Shown: positions 43,894 to 53,124, numbered from the stretch's first letter. The stretch is 64,000 nt of DNA from Gloeobacterales cyanobacterium ES-bin-313 (GCA_014379585.1 JACMLN010000129.1:1-64000); one strand, 5' to 3'. Notes: generated by a model not told the origin, from the sequence alone. A program made the numbers and translations.

Positions 43894-45243
43894 ATGGCGA
43901 ACGCTGTTCCCAACTGGTTAGAGCTACCTTTACAGAGCCTTAGTGGTGCTGAGGTGTTTGCAAGGTTATTTGCGGACGAACCGATTGCCGTGTTGCTCGA
44001 AAGCCCACTACTGGCTGCGAAAACAGCCCGTTACTCAATTTTGGCGGCTTGTCCTAGTCGAGTTTTGGCACCTGAGATTGGCGAAGTTTTCTCGACACTC
44101 AAGCAATGGCTTTCCCAAGCGCAGACTGAGTCCTATCCTGAAGCACTTCGAGATCTGCCTTTTCGGGGGGGGCTGCTCGGTTGGCTGGGCTACGACCTAG
44201 CTTGGGAAATCGAACGCTTGCCCTGGCAAAAGCAAGACGAGTTGCCTTTCCCTGTTGCCTACTGGTTTGAGCCAGGAATTTGGGCGGTGGCAGATCATGA
44301 AGCAGATCGCCTCTGGCTTGTACAAGAAGAGCCGATGGGCTTCCTAAACTGGGATGTCTGGCTAGAGCGTCTCAAAACGCCGCCTCGGTCAACTTCCACA
44401 GCCTTTATTGCTGGCGATCCTGTCCTGAAACCTGAGAAAGAAGATTTTCTAGCAGCAGTGCAACAGATCCAAACCCATATTCGGGCTGGAGATATCTTTC
44501 AGGGCAATCTCTCCCTGCGCTTTGCCCTGGATTGGCAAGGGGAGGGCTGGAGCCTTTACCAAACCTTGACCGCACTGAATCCTTCGCCTTTTGCGAGCTA
44601 CTGGCGCACCCCCTACGGCGAGATGATCAGTTGTTCCCCAGAGCGTCTTGTCGAGGTGCGGGGGCGCTCTGTGAGTACCCGGCCAATTGCAGGAACCCGT
44701 CCCCGTGGAACAGATAAGGCTGGGGATAGCGCCCTCGAAGCAGAATTGCTGCTCAGTGCCAAAGAGTGCGCCGAACACATCATGCTTGTCGATCTTGAAC
44801 GCAACGACCTAGGGCGGGTCTGCAAACCAGGCAGTGTTCAAGTCGATGAACTCTTGGGGATCGAGCGCTACTCCCACGTCATGCACATCGTCTCCAATGT
44901 GATTGGCGAACTCAGGGCCGACTGTGATGCGCTCGATCTCGTCCGAGCCGTGTTTCCTGGGGGAACGATCACGGGCTGCCCGAAGGTGCGTTGCATGGAA
45001 ATCATCGAGAAGCTCGAACCAGTTCGCCGTTCTTTGTTCTATGGCTCCTGCGGCTATCTGGATCGTACCGGAGATCTGGATCTGAATATTTTGATTCGCA
45101 CCCTCTTAAAAACAGAGAGGAGTGTGTGGGGGCAAGTTGGCGCAGGGATCGTCGCCGATTCAGATCCTGCCAGTGAATGGAGCGAATCTTTGCAAAAAGC
45201 GCAAGCCCAATGGAATGCCCTTTTCCTGGGATCCCAAAGATAA
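43894..45243 (+). CDS. Chorismate-utilising synthase, component I (PabB/TrpE family)
   Basis: A 449-residue chorismate-binding enzyme. Core motifs: GDIFQGNLSLRF, SYWRTPYGEMISCSPERLVEV, RPIAGTRPRG, ECAEHIMLVDLERNDLGRVC and FPGGTITGCPKVRCMEII. The SPERLVEV form and modest length favour aminodeoxychorismate synthase (PabB, folate synthesis). The alanine in PIAGT rather than the lysine seen in E. coli PabB leaves anthranilate synthase open. No glutamine amidotransferase gene is adjacent. ATG 43894 fits the family N-terminus; ATG 43825 would add 23 residues unlike the family. Confidence 0.82.
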   Translation: MANAVPNWLELPLQSLSGAEVFARLFADEPIAVLLESPLLAAKTARYSILAACPSRVLAPEIGEVFSTLKQWLSQAQTESYPEALRDLPFRGGLLGWLGYDLAWEIERLPWQKQDELPFPVAYWFEPGIWAVADHEADRLWLVQEEPMGFLNWDVWLERLKTPPRSTSTAFIAGDPVLKPEKEDFLAAVQQIQTHIRAGDIFQGNLSLRFALDWQGEGWSLYQTLTALNPSPFASYWRTPYGEMISCSPERLVEVRGRSVSTRPIAGTRPRGTDKAGDSALEAELLLSAKECAEHIMLVDLERNDLGRVCKPGSVQVDELLGIERYSHVMHIVSNVIGELRADCDALDLVRAVFPGGTITGCPKVRCMEIIEKLEPVRRSLFYGSCGYLDRTGDLDLNILIRTLLKTERSVWGQVGAGIVADSDPASEWSESLQKAQAQWNALFLGSQR

Positions 45244-45358
45244 TGTTATGAGAATTACCGTTTTTGCCTAAGAGAGCTTATATAAGAGTTATTCGCTCTA
45301 TCGTAAGATGGAGGGATAATATAAGTAGCCCTTGACACCGTTTACCGAACGCTACCCC

Positions 45359-46954
45359 ATGAACGCACACATCTACCCAGCAGTATTAGTCATTTTGGAT
45401 GGTTGGGGACACCGTGAAGAAACGGATGGCAATGCTATCGCAGCGGCCCATACCCCAAACTTTGATGCTCTCAAAGCAACGTACCCCTTTACCTTGCTGG
45501 ATGCCAGCGGAAAATCGGTCGGATTGCCCCGCGATCAAATGGGGAATTCGGAAGTGGGTCACCTCAACTTGGGTGCAGGTCGGGTCGTTCCTCAAGAATT
45601 GGTGCGCATCTCCGATGCGGTGGAAGATGGCTCATTGCTCCACAATCCAGTACTCCTCAATATTTGCAGCACAGTCCGCAAGCGGGGCGGAAAGCTGCAC
45701 GCAGTCGGTTTAGTCTCCGATGGTGGCGTGCATTCTCATATCGAACATCTTTACGGACTGCTTGCCCTCGCCCAGCAAGAAGGACTTGACGACCTTTATA
45801 TTCATGCCCTCAGCGATGGTCGGGACACGACACCGACTTCTGGAGCAGAGTTTTTTGCAGCCCTCGAAGCAAAGATCGCCGAGTTTGGCTTTGGTACGAT
45901 TTCGACGATTTCGGGACGCTACTTTGGCATGGATCGCGACCGCAACTGGGATCGCGTGGCAATGATGTATAAAGTGATGATCGAAGAAGGCACTGGCACG
46001 GGACTCACTGCTTCGGCCTTCCTGAAGCAGTGCTACGTCGATGGCAAGACCGATGAATTTGTGCCACCGACCCGTCTGGCGGCTGGAACAGTTGAGCCAG
46101 GAGATGGCATTATCTTCTTTAACTTCCGACCTGATCGTTCACGGCAACTGACTCGCGCTTTTGTGCAGCCAGATTTCAACGCTTTCTTGCGTCCTTATCT
46201 CGATCCCTTGAGCTTTGTGACGTTTACCCAGTACGACGCCAGCCTGCCCGTCGATATCGCCTTTGCGCCCCAAGCCTTGGATCATCTCTTGGGTCAAGTC
46301 GTCTCTGAACGCGGTCTCAAGCAGATGCGCATCGCCGAGACCGAAAAGTACGCTCACGTCACCTACTTCTTCAACGGTGGTTTAGAGCAACCCTTGCCAG
46401 GAGAAGACCGCGAGATGGTGCAGAGTCCTCTGGTACCCACCTACGACCTCAAGCCAGAAATGTCAGCAGACGAAGTTACCCAAAAGTCTGTAGCAGCGAT
46501 TCGTACGGGCAAGTATTCGCTGATCATCATCAACTATGCCAACCCGGATATGGTTGGTCACACAGGAAACTTCGAGGCTACAGTCAAAGCCGTCGAAAAG
46601 GTTGATAGCTGCTTAAGTGCTTTATTGAACGCAACAACTGCGGCTGGTGGAACACTGATGATCACTGCCGATCACGGCAATGCCGAAGTGATGTGGGACG
46701 AGCAGGGACGACCCTGGACGGCGCATACCACCAATCCAGTGCCGTTCATCTTGATCGAAGGGGAAGGTCTGAAAATTCCTGGATCGGGTACCGATGCGCA
46801 TTTGCGCACGGATGGGGCACTTGGGGATATTGCCCCAACGATTCTCGATATTTTAGGTGTTGAGAAGCCCGCCCAGATGTCTGGCTATTCGCTGATCGCC
46901 CATCAAGAACTGGAAGTTCGCCCCAGTCGCAACCCGCAAAGGGTCGGACTGTAG
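45359..46954 (+). CDS. gpmI: 2,3-bisphosphoglycerate-independent phosphoglycerate mutase
   Basis: A 531-residue manganese enzyme interconverting 3- and 2-phosphoglycerate. It has the alkaline-phosphatase-type metal site (VLVILDGWGHREE; ITADHGNAEVMW), the phosphoserine nucleophile in QMGNSEVGHLNLGAGR, and the substrate loop SDGGVHSH...HALSDGRDTTPTS. ATG 45359 begins at the conserved N-terminus; TTG 45332 is rejected. A TATAAT-like run (GATAATATAAG, 45315-45325) lies a short way upstream. It probably ends before the inverted repeat at 46982. Confidence 0.94.
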   Translation: MNAHIYPAVLVILDGWGHREETDGNAIAAAHTPNFDALKATYPFTLLDASGKSVGLPRDQMGNSEVGHLNLGAGRVVPQELVRISDAVEDGSLLHNPVLLNICSTVRKRGGKLHAVGLVSDGGVHSHIEHLYGLLALAQQEGLDDLYIHALSDGRDTTPTSGAEFFAALEAKIAEFGFGTISTISGRYFGMDRDRNWDRVAMMYKVMIEEGTGTGLTASAFLKQCYVDGKTDEFVPPTRLAAGTVEPGDGIIFFNFRPDRSRQLTRAFVQPDFNAFLRPYLDPLSFVTFTQYDASLPVDIAFAPQALDHLLGQVVSERGLKQMRIAETEKYAHVTYFFNGGLEQPLPGEDREMVQSPLVPTYDLKPEMSADEVTQKSVAAIRTGKYSLIIINYANPDMVGHTGNFEATVKAVEKVDSCLSALLNATTAAGGTLMITADHGNAEVMWDEQGRPWTAHTTNPVPFILIEGEGLKIPGSGTDAHLRTDGALGDIAPTILDILGVEKPAQMSGYSLIAHQELEVRPSRNPQRVGL

Positions 46955-46981
46955 AGCAAAATTTTGGAGTTCTGTCGTGAC

Positions 46982-47001
46982 AGCTTTCAAAATTGAAAGC
47001 T
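46982..47001. repeat. 20-bp inverted repeat after gpmI
   Basis: Perfect 9-bp arms AGCTTTCAA/TTGAAAGCT separated by AA, 27 bp after the gpmI stop. There is no T tract. It may be a weak terminator or a protein-binding site for the next gene. Confidence 0.4.
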
Positions 47002-47087
47002 AGCATTGCTGTGGACTTTTCATCCAACGTAGGGAAGATTTCCGTGTGGGTGGAAAGTTGCATACTGACTGAATCTTGGGGGCAATC

Positions 47088-47951
47088 ATGCAGGATATCT
47101 ATCTTCGGGCGAACGGCATTCAGTTTCATTTGGTTGAGGAGGGAGACAAGGAAAAACCTTTGCTTCTGTTTTTGCACGGATTTCCTGAGTATTGGTATTC
47201 TTGGCGGCATCAAATCCCGGTCATGGCGCAAAACTTTTACACCGTTGCGCCAGATCTACGGGGATACAACCTAACGGATAAGCCAACTGCGGGCTATGAC
47301 CTGAATACGTTGGTAGACGATATTTTTGCCTTGATGAAAGCATTAGAGAAAGAGACGGTTACGTTGGTTGCCCACGATTGGGGTGGTGCCATTGCGTGGG
47401 CTTTCGCCTACCGTTATCCCCAATGTCTCGACAAATTAGTCGTTCTTAACTGTCCTCATCCAGCCCGTTTGGCGGAAGAATTGCGCGGTAATCCTCAACA
47501 GTTGTTGATGAGTTGGTACTTTTTCTTTTTTCAATTACCTTGGTTGCCAGAAACTCTGATTCGTGCTGATGACTATGCGTTTATCGAAAAAGCTTTTCGT
47601 GCGCCTCAAATACGTCCAGGCACTTTCAGCTATGAGGACATCGTCAAATACAAGCAAGCCATTGCCCAACCTGGAGCACTCACTGCTGCAATCAATTACT
47701 ACCGCAATGCTTTGAATTTAGGGCAGTTGGATAGTCTATCGGATCGCTACTCCGGTAGCAAAATTAAATCACCGACGATGCTGATCTGGGGTGTAGAAGA
47801 TTTTGCTTTAAGTCTAGCTCTGACTAGGAATATGAAAAGGTTTTTTGACGGTGAGTTTCGTTTAGAGTTGATTGCAGAGTGCAGCCATTGGACTCAGCAA
47901 GAAGCACCTGAAGAAGTGAATAAGTTGCTTCAAGAGTTTCTGTTTCAATAG
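47088..47951 (+). CDS. Alpha/beta hydrolase (epoxide hydrolase/haloalkane dehalogenase-like)
   Basis: A 287-residue hydrolase. The oxyanion motif is LFLHGFPEYWYSWRHQIP. The nucleophile elbow VAHDWGGAIAW has Asp rather than Ser, which defines the epoxide hydrolase/haloalkane dehalogenase branch. The lid helices contain the expected Tyr residues (YRNALN), an acid lies near WGVEDFALS and the histidine is in CSHWTQQEAP. GGGGG 6 nt upstream supports ATG 47088. The substrate is unknown. It is convergent with the methyltransferase gene, with 9 bp between stops. Confidence 0.85.
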   Translation: MQDIYLRANGIQFHLVEEGDKEKPLLLFLHGFPEYWYSWRHQIPVMAQNFYTVAPDLRGYNLTDKPTAGYDLNTLVDDIFALMKALEKETVTLVAHDWGGAIAWAFAYRYPQCLDKLVVLNCPHPARLAEELRGNPQQLLMSWYFFFFQLPWLPETLIRADDYAFIEKAFRAPQIRPGTFSYEDIVKYKQAIAQPGALTAAINYYRNALNLGQLDSLSDRYSGSKIKSPTMLIWGVEDFALSLALTRNMKRFFDGEFRLELIAECSHWTQQEAPEEVNKLLQEFLFQ

Positions 47952-47960
47952 AGAAGTTTT

Positions 47961-48719
47961 CTATGCTTTAGACGCTACAATTCGAATCCGCTTATAATCT
48001 GCATACCAATCACCTTCACGATAGAGCGTTGGACGCAATTGTGTTTCGATCTGGTTTAAAACAGCTTCGTATTCTTCGGGCGATAACTGATCAAGTGATG
48101 AAGAAGCAAACATTGCTAACCAATTGCGAAGTCCTAACTCACCATCTTCAAGTTTGGTCGGTCGGTCAAAGTGCCAAGCCTGAGTAACGCGAAAGCCATG
48201 CTTTTCTAAAAGCGAAGCGTACTCGCCAATGCTTGGGTAATACCACGCTGTTTGTGAAGTGTGGCCAACTTGTTGAAGTGCTTTCTGAAGGGAAGAGACA
48301 ATCGCTCCTACATTGTCTTTTCCTCCAAACTCAACGACTAAGCGTCCTCCTGGTTTTAAAGATTTTACAATCTGTATAACCACTGTTTCTGCATCTTGAA
48401 TCCAGTGCAGAGCAGCATTTGAGAATACCGCATTGAAAGGTTGAGTAAAGGCAAAGTGGCGAGCATCGGCAACTTCAAAAGTAAGCGCTGGATAGGTTAC
48501 CTGGGCTTTGGCGATCATCGTAGGTGAGCTATCAATACCGATGACTGAAGCACCTGACTCGGCAATTTTGGCCGTCAAATGTCCTGTGCCACAACCAATA
48601 TCGAGGACGCGTTCTTCTGATTGTGGCTGTAGTAAATCTACAAGTTCTTGGCCAAAGGCAAACACAAAAGCATGTTTGCTGTCGTAGAGATTGGCATTCC
48701 AGGCTTCAGTTTTTGGCAT
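47961..48719 (-). CDS. SAM-dependent methyltransferase, trans-aconitate methyltransferase-like
   Basis: A 252-residue class I methyltransferase. Motif I is VLDIGCGTGHLTAKIAE, motif post-I VIGIDSSPTMI, and motif II FNAVFSNAALHWIQD, followed by LKPGGRLVVEFGG. The pattern AALHW with the W-D spacing resembles Tam-type (trans-aconitate 2-methyltransferase-like) enzymes. The true substrate is uncertain. ATG 48719 begins MPKTEAWNANLYD, typical of the family. Confidence 0.82.
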   Translation of the reverse strand: MPKTEAWNANLYDSKHAFVFAFGQELVDLLQPQSEERVLDIGCGTGHLTAKIAESGASVIGIDSSPTMIAKAQVTYPALTFEVADARHFAFTQPFNAVFSNAALHWIQDAETVVIQIVKSLKPGGRLVVEFGGKDNVGAIVSSLQKALQQVGHTSQTAWYYPSIGEYASLLEKHGFRVTQAWHFDRPTKLEDGELGLRNWLAMFASSSLDQLSPEEYEAVLNQIETQLRPTLYREGDWYADYKRIRIVASKA

Positions 48720-49076
48720 TTCGGTACTGGATTTAACAGAATGATTCTAGCAGGTCAAGATTGGCATATTGTAGTTGTTTCGAAAGAGATGGCGAACGGC
48801 ACCAAAGGCAGGGGCAAGCCCCGCCCTCTGGACTCCCGCCCCGTGGGGGACGGACGCGCCCGTCCCCCGCACCCCTCGGCGAACTTTTAAGCTTGATACT
48901 TAGAATTGCATTGAGCGCTACGCGTGGTGATGCGGAATTGGAGGCGGATCAGGACAAATGTCCACAGAGGCATCATAGCGCAATCGCTGCGCCAGTTGCA
49001 TGAGGGGCAGCAAAATATTTTTCGTTGCCAGCTATCGCACACGATCAGTGTCGGGTAGGCGGGAAACCGGGATATG
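48720..49076. other. Gene-poor gap with GC-rich hairpins and a possible gene remnant
   Basis: 357 bp without a convincing gene. 48808-48886 is markedly GC-rich and contains two hairpins: GGGGC-AA-GCCCC at 48811-48822 and a 9-bp stem GGGGGACGG/CCGTCCCCC (48845-48853 with 48860-48868). It looks like a dispersed repeat unit. On the minus strand, 48915-49010 carries a frame broken by a stop codon with protein-like composition (…LMQLAQRLRYDASVDICPD…), perhaps the remnant of a lost gene. Confidence 0.5.
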
Positions 49077-49664
49077 TCAGGTGAAAAGTTGAGAAATAGC
49101 GCAGTTGAATTCAGGAAGCAAATCACTATTGAGTGTATCGCCAGGGAGTAAGGTGCAAGCTAACTGCAAGTAGGCGGAGTTGCGCCGATACACTTCTATG
49201 GACTGTTTGCGCCAGTCGATAATCCAGTATTCTTGAACACCTCGTACAGAGTAAAGTTTTAGTTTCAATTCTCGATCGCGCCTTTCATTGTCGCTACCAG
49301 GAGAGAGAACTTCGACAATCAATTCCGGTGCAGCCGTGAGATGTCCAGAGGAATCGAGAAGAGAATCTAAGCTTTGTTTGCTTGCCCAAACAACATCAGG
49401 AATCACATTATCTTCATCAGCAAAAATAATGCCAGGTGCTTGAACAGCCTCTCCTAATCCTGTTTCTTGAGACCAAGCATCAAGGGCAGTGCAGATCCGC
49501 GTACAAGCTTTTTGATGCTTCCAATTGGGTGCCTTTGTCACAAACAGCTCCCCATCGACGATCTCATAACGGTTCCCGTTCTCTGGAAATAAGCCTAGGT
49601 CAGCAGTCGTCCAGCGGACTCGCTCTGCTGGACTCGCATATAGTGGATCGGCAGTTTGGCTCAT
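49077..49664 (-). CDS. Uma2 family (DUF820) endonuclease-like protein
   Basis: A 195-residue member of the large cyanobacterial DUF820/Uma2 family with a PD-(D/E)XK nuclease fold. The motif residues are visible in VIPDVVWASKQ (Asp), APELIVEVLSPGSDNERRDRELKLKLY (Glu-x-Lys type core) and YWIIDWRKQSIEVYR. These are multicopy genes in cyanobacteria with no settled function. ATG 49664 is chosen; an in-frame GTG at 49673 overlaps the GGAG site region. It is monocistronic. Confidence 0.88.
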   Translation of the reverse strand: MSQTADPLYASPAERVRWTTADLGLFPENGNRYEIVDGELFVTKAPNWKHQKACTRICTALDAWSQETGLGEAVQAPGIIFADEDNVIPDVVWASKQSLDSLLDSSGHLTAAPELIVEVLSPGSDNERRDRELKLKLYSVRGVQEYWIIDWRKQSIEVYRRNSAYLQLACTLLPGDTLNSDLLPEFNCAISQLFT

Positions 49665-49826
49665 AAAGTTCACGGCTCCAGAGTGCCTTTATTCTAATCT
49701 TTAGGCAAACAGACAAGCACAACTGAAGTAGGCTAGGTGAGGCGATCCCGAAGAATATACGGCTTTCTTAGAACACCAAGTAACGCAGCTAGGTGAGGTT
49801 GCTCAATTGTTCAATGGACGATGTCG

Positions 49827-51536
49827 TCAATTGTAATCTTCCTTGAGGGACTTCAAGAAGGCGGTCAGAACCTTCAGATCGTCGTTGCCAAGGACAATGC
49901 GGCGCAGTTGGGGATCGGCGTTGCGCACTTCCCCTCGTCTGGCCTTGCCCGAGAACTCCTTATAAAAACGGACTATATCTTCTAGGTTGGTGGTATTGCC
50001 GTCGTGGAAGTACGGCGCTGAATCCCCTAGATCCCGCAATCCCGGTGTCTTGAATCTGCCAATTGCTTGGGAGAGTGCCTGGGATTTGAGTCGTGTTGGC
50101 ACGATTCCAAGTCCCATCGCTAATTCGATCTTGCGAGGATCGACACCGAAGTCAGGGTTGAGATAACTGTTCCAAGCGCCGAGATCTGTGAAGGTGGGCT
50201 GGGTAGCGTCGGGTGGTCGGCGGAACGGCCCTTGGGCACTGGGGTGGGTCGGCGTGGCGGGTAGATAAGCATCGTAGTTAGTGTTGCGTTCAGCCAAGGT
50301 CGGGATCGACAGGTGGGAAAAAGCGCCCTCTCCATGCACCGCGTCGTATTCCTTCTGGTTGACACCAGTGTTGTGGAGTTTGAAGTCGGTGAAATTGGGA
50401 GCCGCGTGGCAAGCGAGACAGTTGCCCGTTCCGCCCTGCGTCACCGCAGAGACTTCTGGAAGACTATCAGCAGGCTCAGCAAGAAACACTTTTAATCCGG
50501 CTAGCTCGGTGGAACCGAAGACAAATTTCTGATCGCTCAGCTCAAACTTTCCGTCGGCAGGAGTAACGAATCTGGGATGCTCTAAACGTTCGAGGGTTCG
50601 CCTCAGTCTGCGGCTGTACTCCAGTGGCGATTCGCTTGGTAGTGGTTTGCGCGGCAAGTGATTCTTTTTGAGGAAGACATCGTAGGGAGAAGCAGTGAAT
50701 TCTCCACGACTGTTGCGGGCAAAGAGTAGTGAGTCTCCGTAGGCGGCCACCAGCTTTGCTAAGGCATCAAGGATTTCTTCGTCTGTGGCCGTGGTGACAT
50801 CGATGCGGTACTCAGGCGGCAACACTAGATTTGGATCGGTGCTCTTGCCTGCGAGTACCTGGGCATAGGAACCACCGAACTCCTGAGCCAATTCACCCTG
50901 CCCGTCGTCGCCACGGATAATCAAAGCGATGTGATGGATGGCAGTGGCATTCTCGGACGGTAGCCAACCGAAGTTCCGCCCAGTAAATGTGCCTTTAACG
51001 AGAGCCTCCAGGGATGGGAACTCGCCGTCGAAATGATAGAGTTCGTCCGGGCCGCCGTTAAGTACCAGATTCAGCATGGTCGGGCTGTTGCGTGGTGTGA
51101 CCGTAAGCCCGTCTTCACGGGCAGGCAATGGACTCCTAGCAGCAAAATCAGCATAGGTTCGGAAGCCTCCCCCCTTGGTTGTAGACGCTTCATCTACCAA
51201 GTGGCACTGCCGACAGTTCATCGTCATTCCAGCAAACGGACCTGGAATTGTACCTGTAGGTGTCGAAAGCGTGGCCATGACCGGATCGCCACCACCTGGG
51301 AGTGGTTCAGCATTGGGGTTCCCATCGCTGTGGGCGAAGTAGTACTGGGCAAAGCGGGTCTCTAGAAAAAGCCGCTCCCCAATCGCCACCTCCGCTGGCT
51401 CCTCTGCCTCTGCTGAATTGCGCACAAATCTCGTCGAATGAGCATCGGTCTGCAGCGCCATCGCAAAAGCAGCAGCAGTACAGACCAAAAGCCCAACGCC
51501 TAGCAGTTTCATTTTGCGCATCTTACGCTTTTCCAT
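49827..51536 (-). CDS. Exported dihaem cytochrome c peroxidase/MauG-like protein
   Basis: A 569-residue periplasmic protein with an N-terminal signal/anchor segment (LLGVGLLVCTAAAFAMA). Two haem c sites are visible, CRQCH (MTMNCRQCHLVDE) and CLACH (GNCLACHAAPNFTD). The pattern GLRDLGDSAPYFHDGNTTNLEDIVRFY near the C-terminus is characteristic of the dihaem peroxidase family. It is considerably longer than classical CcpA (about 330), with an extra middle region of about 150 residues. GGGAG 6 nt upstream supports ATG 51536. It is divergent from the iron-uptake-like operon. Confidence 0.83.
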   Translation of the reverse strand: MEKRKMRKMKLLGVGLLVCTAAAFAMALQTDAHSTRFVRNSAEAEEPAEVAIGERLFLETRFAQYYFAHSDGNPNAEPLPGGGDPVMATLSTPTGTIPGPFAGMTMNCRQCHLVDEASTTKGGGFRTYADFAARSPLPAREDGLTVTPRNSPTMLNLVLNGGPDELYHFDGEFPSLEALVKGTFTGRNFGWLPSENATAIHHIALIIRGDDGQGELAQEFGGSYAQVLAGKSTDPNLVLPPEYRIDVTTATDEEILDALAKLVAAYGDSLLFARNSRGEFTASPYDVFLKKNHLPRKPLPSESPLEYSRRLRRTLERLEHPRFVTPADGKFELSDQKFVFGSTELAGLKVFLAEPADSLPEVSAVTQGGTGNCLACHAAPNFTDFKLHNTGVNQKEYDAVHGEGAFSHLSIPTLAERNTNYDAYLPATPTHPSAQGPFRRPPDATQPTFTDLGAWNSYLNPDFGVDPRKIELAMGLGIVPTRLKSQALSQAIGRFKTPGLRDLGDSAPYFHDGNTTNLEDIVRFYKEFSGKARRGEVRNADPQLRRIVLGNDDLKVLTAFLKSLKEDYN

Positions 51537-51902
51537 GGCCCACTCCCGGCAACACCGCAACAGAGCCTATCACTTAATGACAATTTTCTGCAATGCTTAG
51601 AGAGAGAATCGGTCACACAACCTTTTTTCGTTCTACAGCAATGGGTCTAATGTTACTTGTCACAGGGCAGGTAAATGCACAGACAAAATTCCTTGCATCA
51701 GCGGTACGCCACAGCACGTCGGCAACTCTGCGGGTCTGCCAATGCGCATCTTGTACGCCACAGCGGGTCTGAGCCCCCAGTACTGCTATTTTGGACAGTC
51801 TTCGTTCTCAGGTTGGATCCTCTCAAAAAGTACCTTCCTCGCCGCATCAAGGTGTCATCTACCTAACTAAGGCAAGGGGCACAGAAATTCTGGGACCTGC
51901 AC

Positions 51903-51929
51903 TTGACACTAATTTCTATTAAGTATAAT
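51903..51929 (+). promoter_or_regulatory. Promoter of the PepSY / TonB-receptor operon
   Basis: Consensus TTGACA (51903-51908) and TATAAT (51924-51929) with a 15-base spacer, shorter than the ideal 17. It is 95 bp upstream of the PepSY gene start and next to a large palindrome, which fits a regulated promoter. Confidence 0.6.
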
Positions 51930-51935
51930 CTGCTC

Positions 51936-51960
51936 CTTAATGCAACTTACTTGCATTAAG
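51936..51960 (+). promoter_or_regulatory. Palindromic operator candidate
   Basis: Perfect 10-bp arms CTTAATGCAA and TTGCATTAAG around CTTAC, 6 bp after the -10 box, so it would cover the transcription start. Such a site could bind a dimeric repressor (a Fur-family or TetR-like protein). It differs from the classical Fur box. It could also form an RNA hairpin at the 5' end of the message. Confidence 0.6.
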
Positions 51961-52023
51961 GCAGGGGAGTTGGGCGTGATACCCATCCCGTACAGGCGTG
52001 TTGGATTTGGAGGCACATAAACA

Positions 52024-53124
52024 ATGCAGCTACGAAAACTAGCTTTGACTTTTCACCAAGTGGCTGGAATAACAGTCGGATTTCTGTTACTCGTTATCGG
52101 CATATCTGGGAGTGGGCTGGCTTTCTGGCAGGAGATTGACTATGCGATTACCCCTGAGTACCAACGCGTCTCCAGCAGTTCTGCGATTTCTCTCGACAGG
52201 GTACTGGCTCAGGCAGCAAAAGCTCATGACTCCAAAGAACCGCTCCTCGGCATCTTGGTGTTTAAGGGTAATGTCCATACTCCGATCTACATGACCCCGC
52301 AAAAGCAATACCGTCAGGTGTTTGTTGAACCGAGGAGTTATCAAGTCGTTGGTTCGCGGATTTTTCAAGAGAGTCTCGTGGGCTGGCTCCACACCCTCCA
52401 TACCCAGTTGTTTGCTGGTGACTTTGGTTTCAACGCCGTTGGGGTGATCGGTCTTTTGCTGGTGGTGATGAGTCTGACCGGCTTAGTACTCTGGCCGGGA
52501 TGGAATGCCCCCAGCGCAGGCTTCTCTCTGCGTTGGCAGTCTCCCTTGCCGATTCTGAGCTATGACTTACATAAAGTAACAGGACTGTTCGTCTTTATTT
52601 TTCTCCTCGTTCAGGGACTTACAGGAGCAGCGCTAGTTTTTAATCAGCCCTTTAAGAAAGCTGCCTTCTGGTTAAGTGGCATCAGTGAGCCTGCACCCGT
52701 TGTTTCTCGCGTTGTGCCCGGTCGCCAGCCTTTAGCTTTGGATGCACTCATGGCGACAGCGAACCACGTCGTTTCGGGGGTACACCTCCATGGCGTGATT
52801 GTGTCCCCTATGCCTGAAGGAGCTGTGCAAATCTTCTATGAAGCGGAGGGCGCAGCAGGTCTCCACGTCGAAGTAAGTCTTGATCGCTACAGCGGCAAGG
52901 TCTTGAGGGTAGAGGATGCCCGCAAGCCAGCATCTGGAGTTGCGCTTGTGCTTGCCTGGTTGGAACCCTTGCACTTCGGTACCTTCGGCGGATCTGCTAC
53001 TCAGGCACTGTATCTCGTACTGGGTTTAGCCCCCGGTGGCCTTTTTTTGACAGGCTTCTATCTTTGGTTCAACAAATTGAAGAAAAAGCTTGCCCGCCAG
53101 ACCGCCCCGCAAGCCAGTTCTTAG
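52024..53124 (+). CDS. PepSY-associated TM helix protein (PiuB-like)
   Basis: A 366-residue inner-membrane protein with four main transmembrane helices arranged as in the PepSY_TM family: N-terminal FHQVAGITVGFLLLVIGISGSGLAFWQEID, a periplasmic PepSY-type region, WLHTLHTQLFAGDFGFNAVGVIGLLLV, LHKVTGLFVFIFLLVQGLTGAAL and a C-terminal helix. Conserved histidines at helix ends could bind haem. Such proteins pair with siderophore receptors and may reduce ferric siderophores. GGAGG about 10 nt upstream supports the start. The TonB-dependent receptor follows after 42 bp. Confidence 0.85.
   Translation: MQLRKLALTFHQVAGITVGFLLLVIGISGSGLAFWQEIDYAITPEYQRVSSSSAISLDRVLAQAAKAHDSKEPLLGILVFKGNVHTPIYMTPQKQYRQVFVEPRSYQVVGSRIFQESLVGWLHTLHTQLFAGDFGFNAVGVIGLLLVVMSLTGLVLWPGWNAPSAGFSLRWQSPLPILSYDLHKVTGLFVFIFLLVQGLTGAALVFNQPFKKAAFWLSGISEPAPVVSRVVPGRQPLALDALMATANHVVSGVHLHGVIVSPMPEGAVQIFYEAEGAAGLHVEVSLDRYSGKVLRVEDARKPASGVALVLAWLEPLHFGTFGGSATQALYLVLGLAPGGLFLTGFYLWFNKLKKKLARQTAPQASS

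Larger units (their letters stand above)
51537..52023. other. 487-bp intergenic region between the peroxidase and the PepSY gene
   Basis: It contains the promoter and palindrome listed separately at 51903-51960. A frame at 51593-51772 could encode 59 residues with a signal-like hydrophobic start and a CQCASC motif, but it has no ribosome site and no known family. No other gene is seen. Confidence 0.5.

Noticed and set aside
48761-49126. Short frames on both strands between the methyltransferase and Uma2 genes
   Set aside because: They pass through GC-rich hairpins, overlap each other and the Uma2 gene, and one is broken by a stop; treated as repeat plus remnant.
51675-51866. 63-codon plus-strand frame before the PepSY gene
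   Set aside because: No ribosome site, no family, and very basic composition as expected by chance.
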